From: SAR324 cluster bacterium | Lineage (GTDB): Bacteria > SAR324 > NAC60-12 | NCBI GenBank assembly: GCA_028281495.1 | Contig: JANQJU010000051.1 | Span: 62,001-126,000 of the forward strand | Direction of reading: 5' to 3' | DNA: 64,000 nt | Part shown: in pieces, positions 26,646-36,959 of the stretch | How the letters are laid out: each line of letters begins with the position of its first letter | How positions within the stretch are numbered: position 1 is the first letter of the stretch | Notes under the pieces: generated by a model | The model's input: only the letters and a program-made list of their open reading frames with translations | The model's database searches: none | Told to the model about the DNA's origin: nothing | Translations under genes and position numbers: made by a program

Positions 26646-28019
26646 TCAATAGGGGGGGTCCATTCGCAATTGGATTCGAATCGCCGAAATCTCAGATGTT
26701 GACAAAGGGTTCCCCCCCTCCAAAACAATGGAAGAAAAACGAGGCGACCGGATGAGAGGCTTTCCAGAGAGCTTCTTCCGATAGCGTGGTGCTGTCGCAA
26801 AAATACGTACCAGTTTCTGCTCCGTGGCTTGAGTGAGAGAAGTTGAACGTTCTAAAGCTTGGTTGAATTCCGACTTCCCCTGAATTCTCTGATCTTTTAG
26901 AGAAGGCAAACGGTTTAAAAACTCGGCATGTCTAGATATGCGTTCCAACTGAGGAAGGTTTTTATGGGTGTGGAGCCATTCACGTTTCGATTGATCTGCC
27001 AACCAATCTTGTAAATCGGAAATGGTGGTATCTCGAATTTGATATTCTCCGGTTAAGATCATATTGCGGAATTGCCATTCGTGTTGTGTGAATCGTGAGA
27101 ACTCAAAAGACTGCACCACTTCGCCTTCCTTCCCCAACAGTTCCAGTTTTTCGAATTCTATGACCCATTCGCGACGGAGATCAATGCCGAAACGTAGTTG
27201 CACAACAGGCTGCGGCGGATGGAGCGAAATGGTCTCTGTTTGGCTTTCCCCATTGGCCCGTATTTCCAACATATACGGAGCTTTTTGCCAAAATTGCGCT
27301 TCCTGCCAGCTTTCCGGAGTTTGAGCCGCTTCAGAATAAACCGCCAACGCTACTTTGGTTTGATGCGGTAAAAACAAATAACTGAGCACGCCTACGAGAA
27401 TCCCAATGCCTCCCACTGTAACACTCCACCCGATTTGAGCTTGCAATCGTTTCTGCTGACGGAACCACTGGATACTGCTACCGATGGTTGATTGATAAAA
27501 TTGAAGAAATGTTTGTGAAACCCGTTGGGAAAATGGAGAGGCGGTGAGTTCCATCAACCGTCTTTGGAGCCGTTGTAATTTTTTTAGGATTTTCAGGAAG
27601 GTATTGATCTTTTCCGTATGACTGTCTTTCGGAATAGAATGTGAGAAAAAATCTTGTGGAGACGTACCTTGTAACCACGCCTCACTGGTTTGGAAAAATT
27701 GTTGAATACCCCGCGAATGGAGAAGTTTTTGAATTTTTGGTTTTGCTTTTAGGCTGGGCAATTCTTGTAAACGATTTGATGCTTCCTTAAGGGAGTTTAA
27801 ACTGGCTTGGAGGGCTTCTAAAGCTTGAGCAACCTGGGGTTCCGTTTGAAAGTCGACTGTGACTAAAAACAACTCAAAACTCTCAGCCGCTTGGAGGCAA
27901 TGCGCTTGAGTCTCCTGCAACCATTCATCCCAAGAAGCAGGATTGGTTTCAGAGGAATGTTCTTGCATTGCATGAGTCTCGGATCGGCTTAGGAAATGCT
28001 TCTCAGAGGTTTTCTTCAT
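26646..28019 (-). CDS. Single-pass membrane protein with extracytoplasmic beta module (family member 2)
   Basis: 457 residues. The N-terminal helical cytosolic domain (about 25-190) has TSEAWLQGTSPQDF, mirrored as QSETWFAGRSPED in the member at 37735. One membrane helix lies at about 193-215. The outer module, APYMLEIRANGESQ through FEKLELLGKEGEVVQSFEF, resembles the other members and is followed by a helical segment with KSEFNQALE and a strand-like C-terminus (SAIRIQLRM). No enzyme motif is seen and no family is recognised. The membrane glycosyltransferase gene at 28033 lies 13 bp upstream on the same strand, so the two are probably co-transcribed and may work together. Confidence 0.75.
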   Translation of the reverse strand: MKKTSEKHFLSRSETHAMQEHSSETNPASWDEWLQETQAHCLQAAESFELFLVTVDFQTEPQVAQALEALQASLNSLKEASNRLQELPSLKAKPKIQKLLHSRGIQQFFQTSEAWLQGTSPQDFFSHSIPKDSHTEKINTFLKILKKLQRLQRRLMELTASPFSQRVSQTFLQFYQSTIGSSIQWFRQQKRLQAQIGWSVTVGGIGILVGVLSYLFLPHQTKVALAVYSEAAQTPESWQEAQFWQKAPYMLEIRANGESQTETISLHPPQPVVQLRFGIDLRREWVIEFEKLELLGKEGEVVQSFEFSRFTQHEWQFRNMILTGEYQIRDTTISDLQDWLADQSKREWLHTHKNLPQLERISRHAEFLNRLPSLKDQRIQGKSEFNQALERSTSLTQATEQKLVRIFATAPRYRKKLSGKPLIRSPRFSSIVLEGGNPLSTSEISAIRIQLRMDPPY

Positions 28020-28032
28020 GATCGCATCATAG

Positions 28033-29991
28033 TTAAGAAGAGGTATCCAAACGAGATGTTGTAGGAACCGAGAAGATCACCCCCCGCCACAACCACACCT
28101 CATACGCTTTAAAAACCTTTGGAGACACATGAGTTTGCATCATCTCAACAAAGGCCGACTCATCGGTAAACGTTTTCCCAAACATCGGTTTCAGAGCATC
28201 TTGAATGGAAGGTGGAACAGAAAACCGCTCCAAAATTTCTAAAGATTCGGGGGTGATTTGATAGACCGACGGGAAAATCCTCCCAATTTCTCGAATGAGG
28301 GGATCTATCGGGGCAATAACAATACGATTGGGGCCTACCCAAGTAGAGTAATAGGTCAAATTGATATCATAAGGCCCCGAAGGCAGCATTTCATAAAAAC
28401 CGAATCGATTGCCTTTTATGGAATGATAGTGCCTTTCCAAAGCTTCATGGGAGTAATACACCCCATACAGATTGGCTTGTTCAGTTTCCACAATATTGGA
28501 AGGCAGCAGCAAGCCGTGATGCTGGAAAGCGGCTCTCACTTTATAAGAAAGATAGAAATTTCGACTGGGATGTGACTCGATGTGACTCAACAATTCTTGC
28601 ATTTGTGTTTTCTCAAAATCAGGATTGTTGCGTCGTGCTTCAATGGTTTGCCCTGCATTCCAAAGCCAAACGAAATTGAAACCACACATCACAACAAGAA
28701 GCCCGCACCACACCCTTCCTAAGAAAACCCCTGCTCCATTTTTATAGTGCCGTAGCAGGTCATACACTCGGACACACCCGATGGATGCAAAAATAGCCAG
28801 AAACGGGATCAGCAGAAGATAATTGCGCACAATCATCACGCGATGTGACCCCATATACGCGACATAAAAAACAACGAGGGGTAGTAAAATGAAGGCCAAC
28901 TTCAGATCTTTTCGAAGAACCCAAACGCCCAGTGCTACCATCAACGAAAAAAATAAGGCAATCGGCACATAGGGCGAAAGCACGACTGCTGTGAGATATG
29001 TCAATAAGGGCAAATAATGATTTGGAGAAAGCGTGCCGTAAGGATTGAAGAAAGAATCATAAACGCCTCGTTGAGACATCAGTTCGTTGAAAATCGCAGA
29101 CGTATCAAACACAATCGCTGGCGTCACTACAGCAAAGGCAATCAGAAAGCTTGCAGCCACTTGAAGGCCGAACCGAACACTGCCCCAGAATTCTTTCCAA
29201 AACTCTTGTTGGCTCTGGAAGAGGTGACTGCCCGATTGAACAGGAGCCAATCGTTTCCGTGACCATTTTCCCCAAATGACCAAAGGGAGGTGCTTCCACA
29301 GGATTGTCCAACGAACTTGCAGTAAAGCCGCTGCTGCGAGAGGCAATACCAAGATACCACCCGTGTACTTCGTGCTGCACGCGACCCCACCCCAGACGGC
29401 TGCAATTTTTATCCAACGACACGGATGCGAACTAGAAAACGCTATCCCCAAACACACCAAGCACAGACAAGTGAATCCAAGCATGATCGGGTCCGGCGCA
29501 TACCAGCGAGCCTGGTAGGTCATTTCCCACGATCCCCCTACCAAGGCGGCTGCCAAAATAGCTTCCATCCAACGCCGACGCCACTTCCACAAAAATAGAT
29601 AAATTGTCAGGAGCGATGACAAAACAAATGGCATCGAAATCAACCGTAAACGCTCAATATAATTGCGATTCAAAGGTTCGACGACGTTCATCTTCAAAGT
29701 TTCGGACCAACTGCCCAACAACTCTTTCCCCAGCAAACCATACTGAATGATTTCAGGAGCCATCGGCACAAATGAGAAGTAAAAAATGAAAGAAGGATAA
29801 CCGTACCAACCTGGCAAAAGCGATCCCGTCTTAAGCATGTATTCAGCCGTTTGAAGATAAGACCCTTCATCAAAATGCCCTTCAAAAGGAATCCCAAACA
29901 GCCCGATCAGGATTGAAAGACCAAACAACCCAAATACAGGAAGGTGTTGGTATCGTTTTTTAAACAAGTCAAATAAGGACAGAAATGCCAT
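28033..29991 (-). CDS. GT-C membrane glycosyltransferase (PMT/ArnT-like), copy 1
   Basis: 652 residues. The first extracytoplasmic loop carries HFDEGSY (D41, E42), the acidic motif expected of polyprenyl-phosphate-sugar-dependent GT-C enzymes. About eleven helices follow, with loops containing ARWYAPDP and CSTKYTGG. The soluble C-terminal domain holds LPSGPYDIN and YYSTWVGPNR, both nearly identical in the copy at 35013. The last 60 residues include DALKPMFGKTF, similar to a segment in the neighbouring membrane proteins. The start is an ATG after GGAG. It is divergent from the 1241-residue gene. The acceptor and the sugar are unknown. Confidence 0.82.
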   Translation of the reverse strand: MAFLSLFDLFKKRYQHLPVFGLFGLSILIGLFGIPFEGHFDEGSYLQTAEYMLKTGSLLPGWYGYPSFIFYFSFVPMAPEIIQYGLLGKELLGSWSETLKMNVVEPLNRNYIERLRLISMPFVLSSLLTIYLFLWKWRRRWMEAILAAALVGGSWEMTYQARWYAPDPIMLGFTCLCLVCLGIAFSSSHPCRWIKIAAVWGGVACSTKYTGGILVLPLAAAALLQVRWTILWKHLPLVIWGKWSRKRLAPVQSGSHLFQSQQEFWKEFWGSVRFGLQVAASFLIAFAVVTPAIVFDTSAIFNELMSQRGVYDSFFNPYGTLSPNHYLPLLTYLTAVVLSPYVPIALFFSLMVALGVWVLRKDLKLAFILLPLVVFYVAYMGSHRVMIVRNYLLLIPFLAIFASIGCVRVYDLLRHYKNGAGVFLGRVWCGLLVVMCGFNFVWLWNAGQTIEARRNNPDFEKTQMQELLSHIESHPSRNFYLSYKVRAAFQHHGLLLPSNIVETEQANLYGVYYSHEALERHYHSIKGNRFGFYEMLPSGPYDINLTYYSTWVGPNRIVIAPIDPLIREIGRIFPSVYQITPESLEILERFSVPPSIQDALKPMFGKTFTDESAFVEMMQTHVSPKVFKAYEVWLWRGVIFSVPTTSRLDTSS

Positions 29992-30198
29992 TACGCTCCA
30001 TTATCCCAGTTGTATTATCTGCCAAGGACAGCGGTCTACCGTGATATAGTCTTGTAAATCCAGTGGATTCGTTGATATATTTCCCGTTTTTTTCACACTT
30101 ATTGCTTTCCCTACTGCTGCAAACACAAAAATCTACATTCCTAGCAAATTTATCTCATCACTTTCTGATCACTCTGCCTCTTTCCTAGCATTACCCCA

Positions 30199-33100
30199 AT
30201 GAAATTTCCTGAAGAGTTTGTCCAGTCATCTCCATCCAATTTGTGGATTTCCGCTCATGAAGACATTTCCATCGAATATTCCGATGGTTCGGAAGCGGAA
30301 CAGTATCTTGAAACCTGCGTGAAACAGGCCGCGGATCGCAGTTCGCATTCAAGCGAATTGGCAGAAAAGATTCGTGATTGGCCTTCGGAATACCACTTAA
30401 GTGCCAAACGCAGCACCTTATTTCGTCCGCTTCAGCTCGACCGCTATCAATCGGTGTTGGAGCTTGGGGCAGGCTGTGGAGCCTTGACCCGCTTCTTAGG
30501 AGAAACCCTCAGCAAAGTGGTGGCCGTGGAAGGCAGCCGACAACGTGCTCAGGTCGCTGCCTGGCGGTGTGAAGACCTACCCAATGTCCAAGTCGTGCAT
30601 GGCAATTTTCAAGATTTGGAATTTGAAGAAACCTTTGATGTGGTCACATTGATTGGGGTTTTGGAATACAGCCCCAAATACTTGAATGCCGCAGACCCTT
30701 TTCAGGAAGCATTGCGTCTGGCTAAAAGCCGTCTCAAACCAGACGGTTTGCTGATTGTTGCCATCGAAAACCAATTAGGACTCAAGTATTTTGCAGGATG
30801 CCATGAAGAACATACGGATATTTTGTTTGATGGACTCGAAGGATATACCAGTGGAAGACCCATGCGTACATTTGGTCGCAACGCCTTAGCGAACTTGCTG
30901 CAAAGCGCTGGTTTTTCCAGTCTGAAATTTCTGTACCCCTTACCGGATTATAAACTCCCCGACTGTATTGTGGATTTTGATGCCGAGACTCCTGCCATTC
31001 AGTCTCCTTTTTGGTATCAATGGATGGGTCCTGCAAATGCGAGAGACTACAACCATGAGCGTATCTTCACTTGTCAGGAATTCTTGGTCGCCAAGGAAAT
31101 CGAAAGCAACGGATTTCTCCCACAAATGAGCAATTCCTTTTTGGTTTTGGCAAGCCCCTCCCCAAAAACAATCACACCATACCTCCGCACAAAAACTTTG
31201 GCTTGGAAATACAATGCCAACCGCGCCAAACCGTTCATGACTAAACTGACCCTAGAGCAAAGATCGAATGGCAGCATGATCATTCGGCGACAACACGTCT
31301 ATCCTGAATTGAAAGCACAACGCGAGCAGGTCGGAAATATTTTTCACCACCCACCAAAATCAGAAAGTTTTTGTGAAGGAGATCTGTTAGTGGAACGCCT
31401 TTTTCGTGCAGTAAAATCCCAAGAGGTCGGATTGAAAAATGCGTTACACCCCCCCATGGCCCTTTGGTATAGTTTTTTGCGAGAAGCGGCTCGGAAAGAA
31501 TGCAACAGCGAAACCGAGGTTACTGGAAAATATTGGGACTGTGTGCCTTGGAATTTGATCGTGCAAGCTGAAGATCGATTGGTCTATATCGATCAGGAAT
31601 GGAGTTATCATGAACGCTTACCGATCAAATACGTTTTGTTTCGAGGATTCTTTCACATTGCGAGGGAAATCTTACCTTGGTTGTATGAAAATTGGGCGGC
31701 CAATTTTTGGGAAAACCCGTTCCTTCAGTTCTTTCAGACAGCTTTGCAAATGCTCGGGTTGTCTGTCACGCCAGAAGAAGTTGCAGAATACAAAAACCTA
31801 GAATGGCGCTTCCTTCAAAAAACGTTATTGGCCTCCAATCTCACCATTGATCAATTGGAAGTTCAGCTCCTGGTTACAGGCAATTTCAATATGTTCCGTC
31901 CCCTCACGGAAATGGCACAGGTTGCTAAGAAGCAAATCCTCAGCCGACAGAAGAAACTACACCAACAAAGCCAAGAATTGCATAAGCTGCAAATTCGCTG
32001 TGAACAACTGGTCATGCATCAGCAGCAGTTGGATTTTACGATCCAATCTATGCAGACTTCCAAATTTTGGAAGCTGCGTACGGAATGGTTTAAAGTCAAA
32101 CGATGGCTCAAGCTGTTGGTCTATCCGTTCACCACCATTCGAAAAGTAAAAAAACGAATCATCAATAATACCCCCACCTTCTTGGGCAAATGGAGCAAGC
32201 AGGCTCCTATACTGAAAAATCCATGGGGAGCGGCACTTCCCATGAGTGACAGCACAGACTATAGCCGATGGCTCGCCCAGCATTATTTTTGGCCTTGGCA
32301 CAAAAAAAAGCTAAATGCCAAAGCCCAAAATCTCGATCCTCAGACCATGATCAGTATCATCTTGCCTGTGCTAGCCCCACCCACTCCACAATTACGAGAA
32401 TCCGTCCGATCCGTATTCGAACAAGTCTATACCCGATGGGAACTGTGCCTAGTGGTCCCTGCGGAATTTGAGTCTTCCATAAAATCGACTGTGGGATCCA
32501 AAGACCAAAAGGATTCACGAGTCCGATGGTTGCCAGGAGGCACTTCCAAAGACATGGCAACACTTCACAATCAGGGTTTAAACCAAGCTCAAGGCGAGTT
32601 TGTGGGATTTCTCCATTCAGGAGATTTACTCGCTCAGGAAGCTCTCTACGAAGTGGCTCATTTACTAGCTGAACACAATGAGGCTGATATGGTGTACTCT
32701 GATGAAGACCATATCGATGCCCACCACTGTCTCAAGCACCCATACTTCAAGCCAGATTGGTGCCCTGAATCGTTTTTATCTCGGATGTATACTGGCAATC
32801 TAGGTGTCTACCGGAAATCTCTGCTCCTCGCGGTAGGCGGCTTTCGAGAAGGTTGGAAAGAGGCAGGGATGTATGATTTGTTGCTCCGGCTTACTGAAAA
32901 AACACAGCGCATCTTCCATATCCCTAAAGTGCTTTACCACGCTCGCCTTTCTGAAACAGAGTCTCCACAAACATATACTCATTCCGATGCTCAAAATGCT
33001 CTACAAGAAGCGCTGAAACGCCGAGGAGAAGACGGGCATGTGGAAACCAATACTCATGGATATTGTATTGTGCGTTATGACATCCCAGAACACGATTTGG

Positions 33101-33924
33101 TTTCCGTCATCATTCCGACTCGGAATTATGGGAAGGTCTTGAACACTTGTTTGGAATCGCTCTTTCAAAAAACCGATTACCCAAATTATGAAGTCTTGGT
33201 GATGGACAATGGCAGCACCGAGCCAGAGACCTTAGAGTTGTTCGAGACATGGCAGAATAAAGAACCCGAACGATTCCGATGCGCTCCCCTCGACATTCCG
33301 TTCAACTTTTCCAAGATCAACAATCAAGGAGTGCTTAAAACCAACGGCAAGTATTTATTGTTCTTGAACAACGATACCGAAATCCTGACTCCCGATTGGA
33401 TGTCTGCCATGGTTGAACAAGCTCAACGTCCACCCGTGGGGGTCGTAGGGGCACTCTTGTTGTATCCAGATGATCAGTCCATCCAACATGCCGGAGTGAT
33501 TGGAGGACTGGGTGGCGTTGCGGATCATAGCCATAAACTATTCCCTTCCGATGTCCCCGGGTATTTTGGTCAAATTCAGACCATCAACAATTATTCGGCA
33601 GTGACGGCTGCTTGTGTGATGTGCCGTCGCGAAGTTTTCGATGAAGTGGGAGGCTTTGAAGAAGAATTGGCCCAATCGTTCAATGACGTGGATCTGTGTT
33701 TCAAGATTGTCGAAAAAGGATATCGCAACGTGTATCTGCCCCATGTCGTTTTGAACCACTATGAATCCAAAAGCCGAGGCTATGAAGACAACCCCGTGAA
33801 ACAAGCCCGCTTTGCCCAGGAAATTCGATACATGCAGCACAAATGGCCCCGCTTCATGACCCATGACCCCTGTTACAACATCAATCTAAGCATTGAACGC
33901 GAAGGATACAAAATTCGTAGCTAG
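30199..33924 (+). CDS. Giant fusion: methyltransferase, kinase-like segment, coiled coil, two GT2 domains
   Basis: 1241 residues. Residues 60-260 are a SAM methyltransferase (motif I LELGAGCGALT at 87-97, then VTLIGVLEY). Around 440-460, WDCVPWNLIV and VYIDQEW resemble the catalytic and metal loops of aminoglycoside-kinase-like phosphotransferases; this call is tentative. A Gln-rich coiled coil spans about 575-625. The first GT2 domain runs from about 717 (ISIILPVLAPP) with SDEDHID as its acidic motif. The second runs from about 967 (VSVIIPTRNYG) with LNNDTEIL near 1050. Multi-domain GT2 proteins of this type build O-antigen or S-layer glycans and cap or extend them in the cytoplasm. The ATG lacks a clear Shine-Dalgarno site. 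A DPM1-like gene follows by 12 bp. Confidence 0.82.
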   Translation: MKFPEEFVQSSPSNLWISAHEDISIEYSDGSEAEQYLETCVKQAADRSSHSSELAEKIRDWPSEYHLSAKRSTLFRPLQLDRYQSVLELGAGCGALTRFLGETLSKVVAVEGSRQRAQVAAWRCEDLPNVQVVHGNFQDLEFEETFDVVTLIGVLEYSPKYLNAADPFQEALRLAKSRLKPDGLLIVAIENQLGLKYFAGCHEEHTDILFDGLEGYTSGRPMRTFGRNALANLLQSAGFSSLKFLYPLPDYKLPDCIVDFDAETPAIQSPFWYQWMGPANARDYNHERIFTCQEFLVAKEIESNGFLPQMSNSFLVLASPSPKTITPYLRTKTLAWKYNANRAKPFMTKLTLEQRSNGSMIIRRQHVYPELKAQREQVGNIFHHPPKSESFCEGDLLVERLFRAVKSQEVGLKNALHPPMALWYSFLREAARKECNSETEVTGKYWDCVPWNLIVQAEDRLVYIDQEWSYHERLPIKYVLFRGFFHIAREILPWLYENWAANFWENPFLQFFQTALQMLGLSVTPEEVAEYKNLEWRFLQKTLLASNLTIDQLEVQLLVTGNFNMFRPLTEMAQVAKKQILSRQKKLHQQSQELHKLQIRCEQLVMHQQQLDFTIQSMQTSKFWKLRTEWFKVKRWLKLLVYPFTTIRKVKKRIINNTPTFLGKWSKQAPILKNPWGAALPMSDSTDYSRWLAQHYFWPWHKKKLNAKAQNLDPQTMISIILPVLAPPTPQLRESVRSVFEQVYTRWELCLVVPAEFESSIKSTVGSKDQKDSRVRWLPGGTSKDMATLHNQGLNQAQGEFVGFLHSGDLLAQEALYEVAHLLAEHNEADMVYSDEDHIDAHHCLKHPYFKPDWCPESFLSRMYTGNLGVYRKSLLLAVGGFREGWKEAGMYDLLLRLTEKTQRIFHIPKVLYHARLSETESPQTYTHSDAQNALQEALKRRGEDGHVETNTHGYCIVRYDIPEHDLVSVIIPTRNYGKVLNTCLESLFQKTDYPNYEVLVMDNGSTEPETLELFETWQNKEPERFRCAPLDIPFNFSKINNQGVLKTNGKYLLFLNNDTEILTPDWMSAMVEQAQRPPVGVVGALLLYPDDQSIQHAGVIGGLGGVADHSHKLFPSDVPGYFGQIQTINNYSAVTAACVMCRREVFDEVGGFEEELAQSFNDVDLCFKIVEKGYRNVYLPHVVLNHYESKSRGYEDNPVKQARFAQEIRYMQHKWPRFMTHDPCYNINLSIEREGYKIRS

Positions 33925-33936
33925 GAAAACAACACT

Positions 33937-35007
33937 ATGACCGAAGTCTCGATTATCTTACCCACCTATAATGAACGAGAAAACCTACCTCTCATCGTGG
34001 AGAAGCTACAAAAACTGATGGATGGGCACTCTTTTGAGATTGTCATTGTGGATGACAACTCCTCCGACGGTACGTGGCAGATTGGACAAGAATTGGCTTC
34101 CCACTATGCCAATATTCAGCTGATTCGCCGAGTGAATCGCAAAGGATTGACTTCTGCTATTTTGGAAGGATTTTTATTGGGCAAAGGGAAATATGTCGCC
34201 GTCACGGACGCCGACATGCAGCACGACATCAATCTGTTGCCTCAAATGTTAGAGGTGATTGCAGACTATGACATGGTGGTGGGATCTCGATATGTCCATC
34301 AAACGGAGGTCCCTGGATGGGATCGTGCCCGCCTTTGGATCAGTCGTCTGGGCACCCAAATGGCCTGCCGGCTGTTGCAACAAAATGTGACCGATCCCTT
34401 GAGTGGCTTTTTTATGTTACATCGAGACTTGATTCACCAAATTGCACCAAAATTGCATAGTGATGGCTTTAAAATCCTATTAGAAATTTTATTCCAATGC
34501 CCCAATTTGCGAGTCAAAGAACTGCCTTATGAATTTGGTGTGCGATTGCACGGCAGCAGTAAACTCGACACCAAAGTCATGCTGGATTTTCTGGATTTGC
34601 TCATTTCTCGGTCACCGCTTTCCAAGTTCGGTTTTCAATTCATTCGATACAGCATCATTGGTGCTTCCGGGGTCGCGATCCATTTGTTGGTCCTTTATCT
34701 GCTTTATGCGCAATGGCAGTGGCCTTACGCCCTCTCTTTGTTGATTGCCATCCAAATTGCTTTGGCTTCCAATTATGTGTGGAATAATCAATGGACGTTT
34801 GGTGAGCAGCGGTTCATGAAATCCGAATGGTGGACCGGACTGATTCGGTATAATTTGGCCTGCTTGTTGGGGAGTACCTACAACTTAGCCATTGGATGGT
34901 ATTTGGTGCATCATGGCATGAATTGGGTCTTTGCTAGCCTGCTCGGTATTATGGTGGGTATTAGCTGGAACTACATGGCCAATCAAGCATTCACTTGGAA
35001 AAAGTAG
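33937..35007 (+). CDS. Polyprenyl-phosphate sugar synthase (DPM1-like GT2) fused to GtrA
   Basis: 356 residues. Residues 1-235 are a GT2 domain of the dolichol-phosphate-mannose-synthase type (SIILPTYNERENLP, IVDDNSSDGT, VTDADMQHD, GSRYV). Residues 235-355 form four membrane helices with the GtrA signature (FIRYSIIGASGVAIHL, SNYVWNNQWTF). The GT2 part is expected to charge polyprenyl phosphate with a hexose. GtrA domains are thought to move such lipids across the membrane, so one protein may make and present the donor for the GT-C enzymes around it. AGGAAAA precedes the ATG. The next gene starts 5 bp after the stop. Confidence 0.92.
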   Translation: MTEVSIILPTYNERENLPLIVEKLQKLMDGHSFEIVIVDDNSSDGTWQIGQELASHYANIQLIRRVNRKGLTSAILEGFLLGKGKYVAVTDADMQHDINLLPQMLEVIADYDMVVGSRYVHQTEVPGWDRARLWISRLGTQMACRLLQQNVTDPLSGFFMLHRDLIHQIAPKLHSDGFKILLEILFQCPNLRVKELPYEFGVRLHGSSKLDTKVMLDFLDLLISRSPLSKFGFQFIRYSIIGASGVAIHLLVLYLLYAQWQWPYALSLLIAIQIALASNYVWNNQWTFGEQRFMKSEWWTGLIRYNLACLLGSTYNLAIGWYLVHHGMNWVFASLLGIMVGISWNYMANQAFTWKK

Positions 35008-35012
35008 CAACG

Positions 35013-36950
35013 ATGAACATCACACCTTCCCGCTTGAAAAGTGGAATCTCGCACCTTCTCGCAGTGTTGATCGTGGCCGTCACTTATTTCACCTGTTTGA
35101 AAGGAATCGAACACCAGGGGCACTTTGATGAAGGATCTTATCTAGGGTCGACTCGACACATGCTCCAAACCGGGATCTTTTTACCGGGATGGTATGGCTA
35201 TCCCTCGTTGATATTTTATCTCTCTTTACTCCCCCTAGTTGAAGAGGCACTCGATTACATCGAAGACGAACGCCCCATCGAAAACCTCTATGACTTTTTG
35301 ACCTACATGGTGGCTGAGGGGGACTATATCACACAGTTACGTCATATTTCGATGCCGTGGGCGGCCTTGGCATCGTTGTGGCTCTATATTTTTGTATTAC
35401 GATGGCGGCAAAATCATTTTGAAGCTTTGGTTGCAGCAGCGTTATTGGGGTTTTCGTGGGAAATTGCTTACCATTCCCGTTGGTTTTCTCCAGATCCACT
35501 GATGTTAGGGTTTACCACGCTCACCCTCATGGGGATTGGCATTGCTCACCGTAGTGCCCGCCCGAAGTTTTGGTTACAAGCAGCGGCAGTGGCAGCAGGC
35601 TTTGCAACAGGAAGTAAGTACACAGGCGGAGTGTTGCTCATGCCTCTATTTTCAGCCGCTTGGTTTCATCTCAAATTTGGAGAATTGAAAAATTATTTCA
35701 GCTTTTACACCTACCGCAAAATCAATATTAACTCACAGTGGAAACCAGGAAGTATTGCCACCAACGGAAAAACGTTGCTTGTTGAGAAAGTCCAAGAAGT
35801 GCTGTGGCTATATTTCCAATTGCTCTTCTGGTTTTCCTTAGCCTATCTGATCACTACACCTGCCACGATCCTGCAACCAGGCACTTTTTTTGAGGCACTT
35901 CTCAGCCAACGGGGCGTCTATAGCTCTCCTGGAGCCAATCCCTATTCTGTCTTTACAACCGGGGAACACCTGCAAAAGATGTTAACCTACTTTTCATCTG
36001 TCGTGTTCTCACACTATTCTCCGATAGCCTTATTTTTCTTTGGAATGATGTTGATCGGCCTTTACGCTTTAAAGCAAGATAAATGGCTGGCCGGGGTTTT
36101 ACTCCCGATTGTGATATTTTATGTTTGGTACTTTAGTACTTACCGGTTGATGATCATTCGGAACCTTCTCATCTTGGTTCCATTTTTTGCGGTCATTGCA
36201 GCCGTGGGTTGCGGTTATGTGCAACGCAAGATCGTTCAATTGTGTCAAACTCGAACCACTTTGCCTTTTGGGGTTTCTTGCAGCATTCTGCCGGCCTTGT
36301 TGCTTATTCTCACAGGCTTCAACGTTGGATGGCTCTGGCATTCTGGGGATACGATTGATCGGCAAAGAAACAATCCTCATTTCGCCGAATTGCAAGCACG
36401 AGAGCTCGTGGATTATATGAAGGCCCATCCGGATCAACACTTCGTGTTGTCACACCAAGTGCAAACCTTGTTAGAAACTCATGTTGGAGATCTACCTCCC
36501 AACATTGGAGAAGGCTCACACGCGGAAACTTACGGGGTTTTCAACTCCTTAGAGGTGGTTGCAGCACATCCGTTTGTTTTACTCTCCAATCGTCATCGCT
36601 TTTTTCAAATGCTGCCGTCTGGCCCTTATGATATCAACATGGATTATTATTCCACATGGGTCGGTCCCAACCGCATGCTCATTGCGCCCATGCCGATGGT
36701 ATTGCAGGAAGTGGGTGCAGTGTTTTCCTCAGACTGGCATCTCGATGCTCAGTCCTTAAAACAAATGGATAAAGAACGCCTTCCTACTCCGATCATTGTT
36801 GCTTTGAAGGTACTGCAAAACCGCAAGTTTCCTAATCGTGAAGCCTTCACGAAAGCCGTGTACGCAGAAATTGGCGAGAAACATCCTGATTTCTATTATG
36901 AAGTCATTTGGCGCAGTGTCGTTTTTACCCTTAAGTCTCAAACTTCTTAG
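35013..36950 (+). CDS. GT-C membrane glycosyltransferase (PMT/ArnT-like), copy 2
   Basis: 645 residues from the ATG at 35013; the frame is open back to a TTG inside the previous gene. It is a clear paralogue of the protein encoded at 28033-29991: the same HFDEGSY loop (D39, E40), GWYGYPS, the same C-terminal LPSGPYDIN and YYSTWVGPNR, and a final segment VALKVLQNRKFPNREAF like that of the single-pass membrane proteins. It is predicted to transfer a sugar from a polyprenyl carrier outside the membrane, probably using the product of the DPM1-GtrA gene just upstream. Confidence 0.82.
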   Translation: MNITPSRLKSGISHLLAVLIVAVTYFTCLKGIEHQGHFDEGSYLGSTRHMLQTGIFLPGWYGYPSLIFYLSLLPLVEEALDYIEDERPIENLYDFLTYMVAEGDYITQLRHISMPWAALASLWLYIFVLRWRQNHFEALVAAALLGFSWEIAYHSRWFSPDPLMLGFTTLTLMGIGIAHRSARPKFWLQAAAVAAGFATGSKYTGGVLLMPLFSAAWFHLKFGELKNYFSFYTYRKININSQWKPGSIATNGKTLLVEKVQEVLWLYFQLLFWFSLAYLITTPATILQPGTFFEALLSQRGVYSSPGANPYSVFTTGEHLQKMLTYFSSVVFSHYSPIALFFFGMMLIGLYALKQDKWLAGVLLPIVIFYVWYFSTYRLMIIRNLLILVPFFAVIAAVGCGYVQRKIVQLCQTRTTLPFGVSCSILPALLLILTGFNVGWLWHSGDTIDRQRNNPHFAELQARELVDYMKAHPDQHFVLSHQVQTLLETHVGDLPPNIGEGSHAETYGVFNSLEVVAAHPFVLLSNRHRFFQMLPSGPYDINMDYYSTWVGPNRMLIAPMPMVLQEVGAVFSSDWHLDAQSLKQMDKERLPTPIIVALKVLQNRKFPNREAFTKAVYAEIGEKHPDFYYEVIWRSVVFTLKSQTS

Positions 36951-36959
36951 GAGTCTCCT

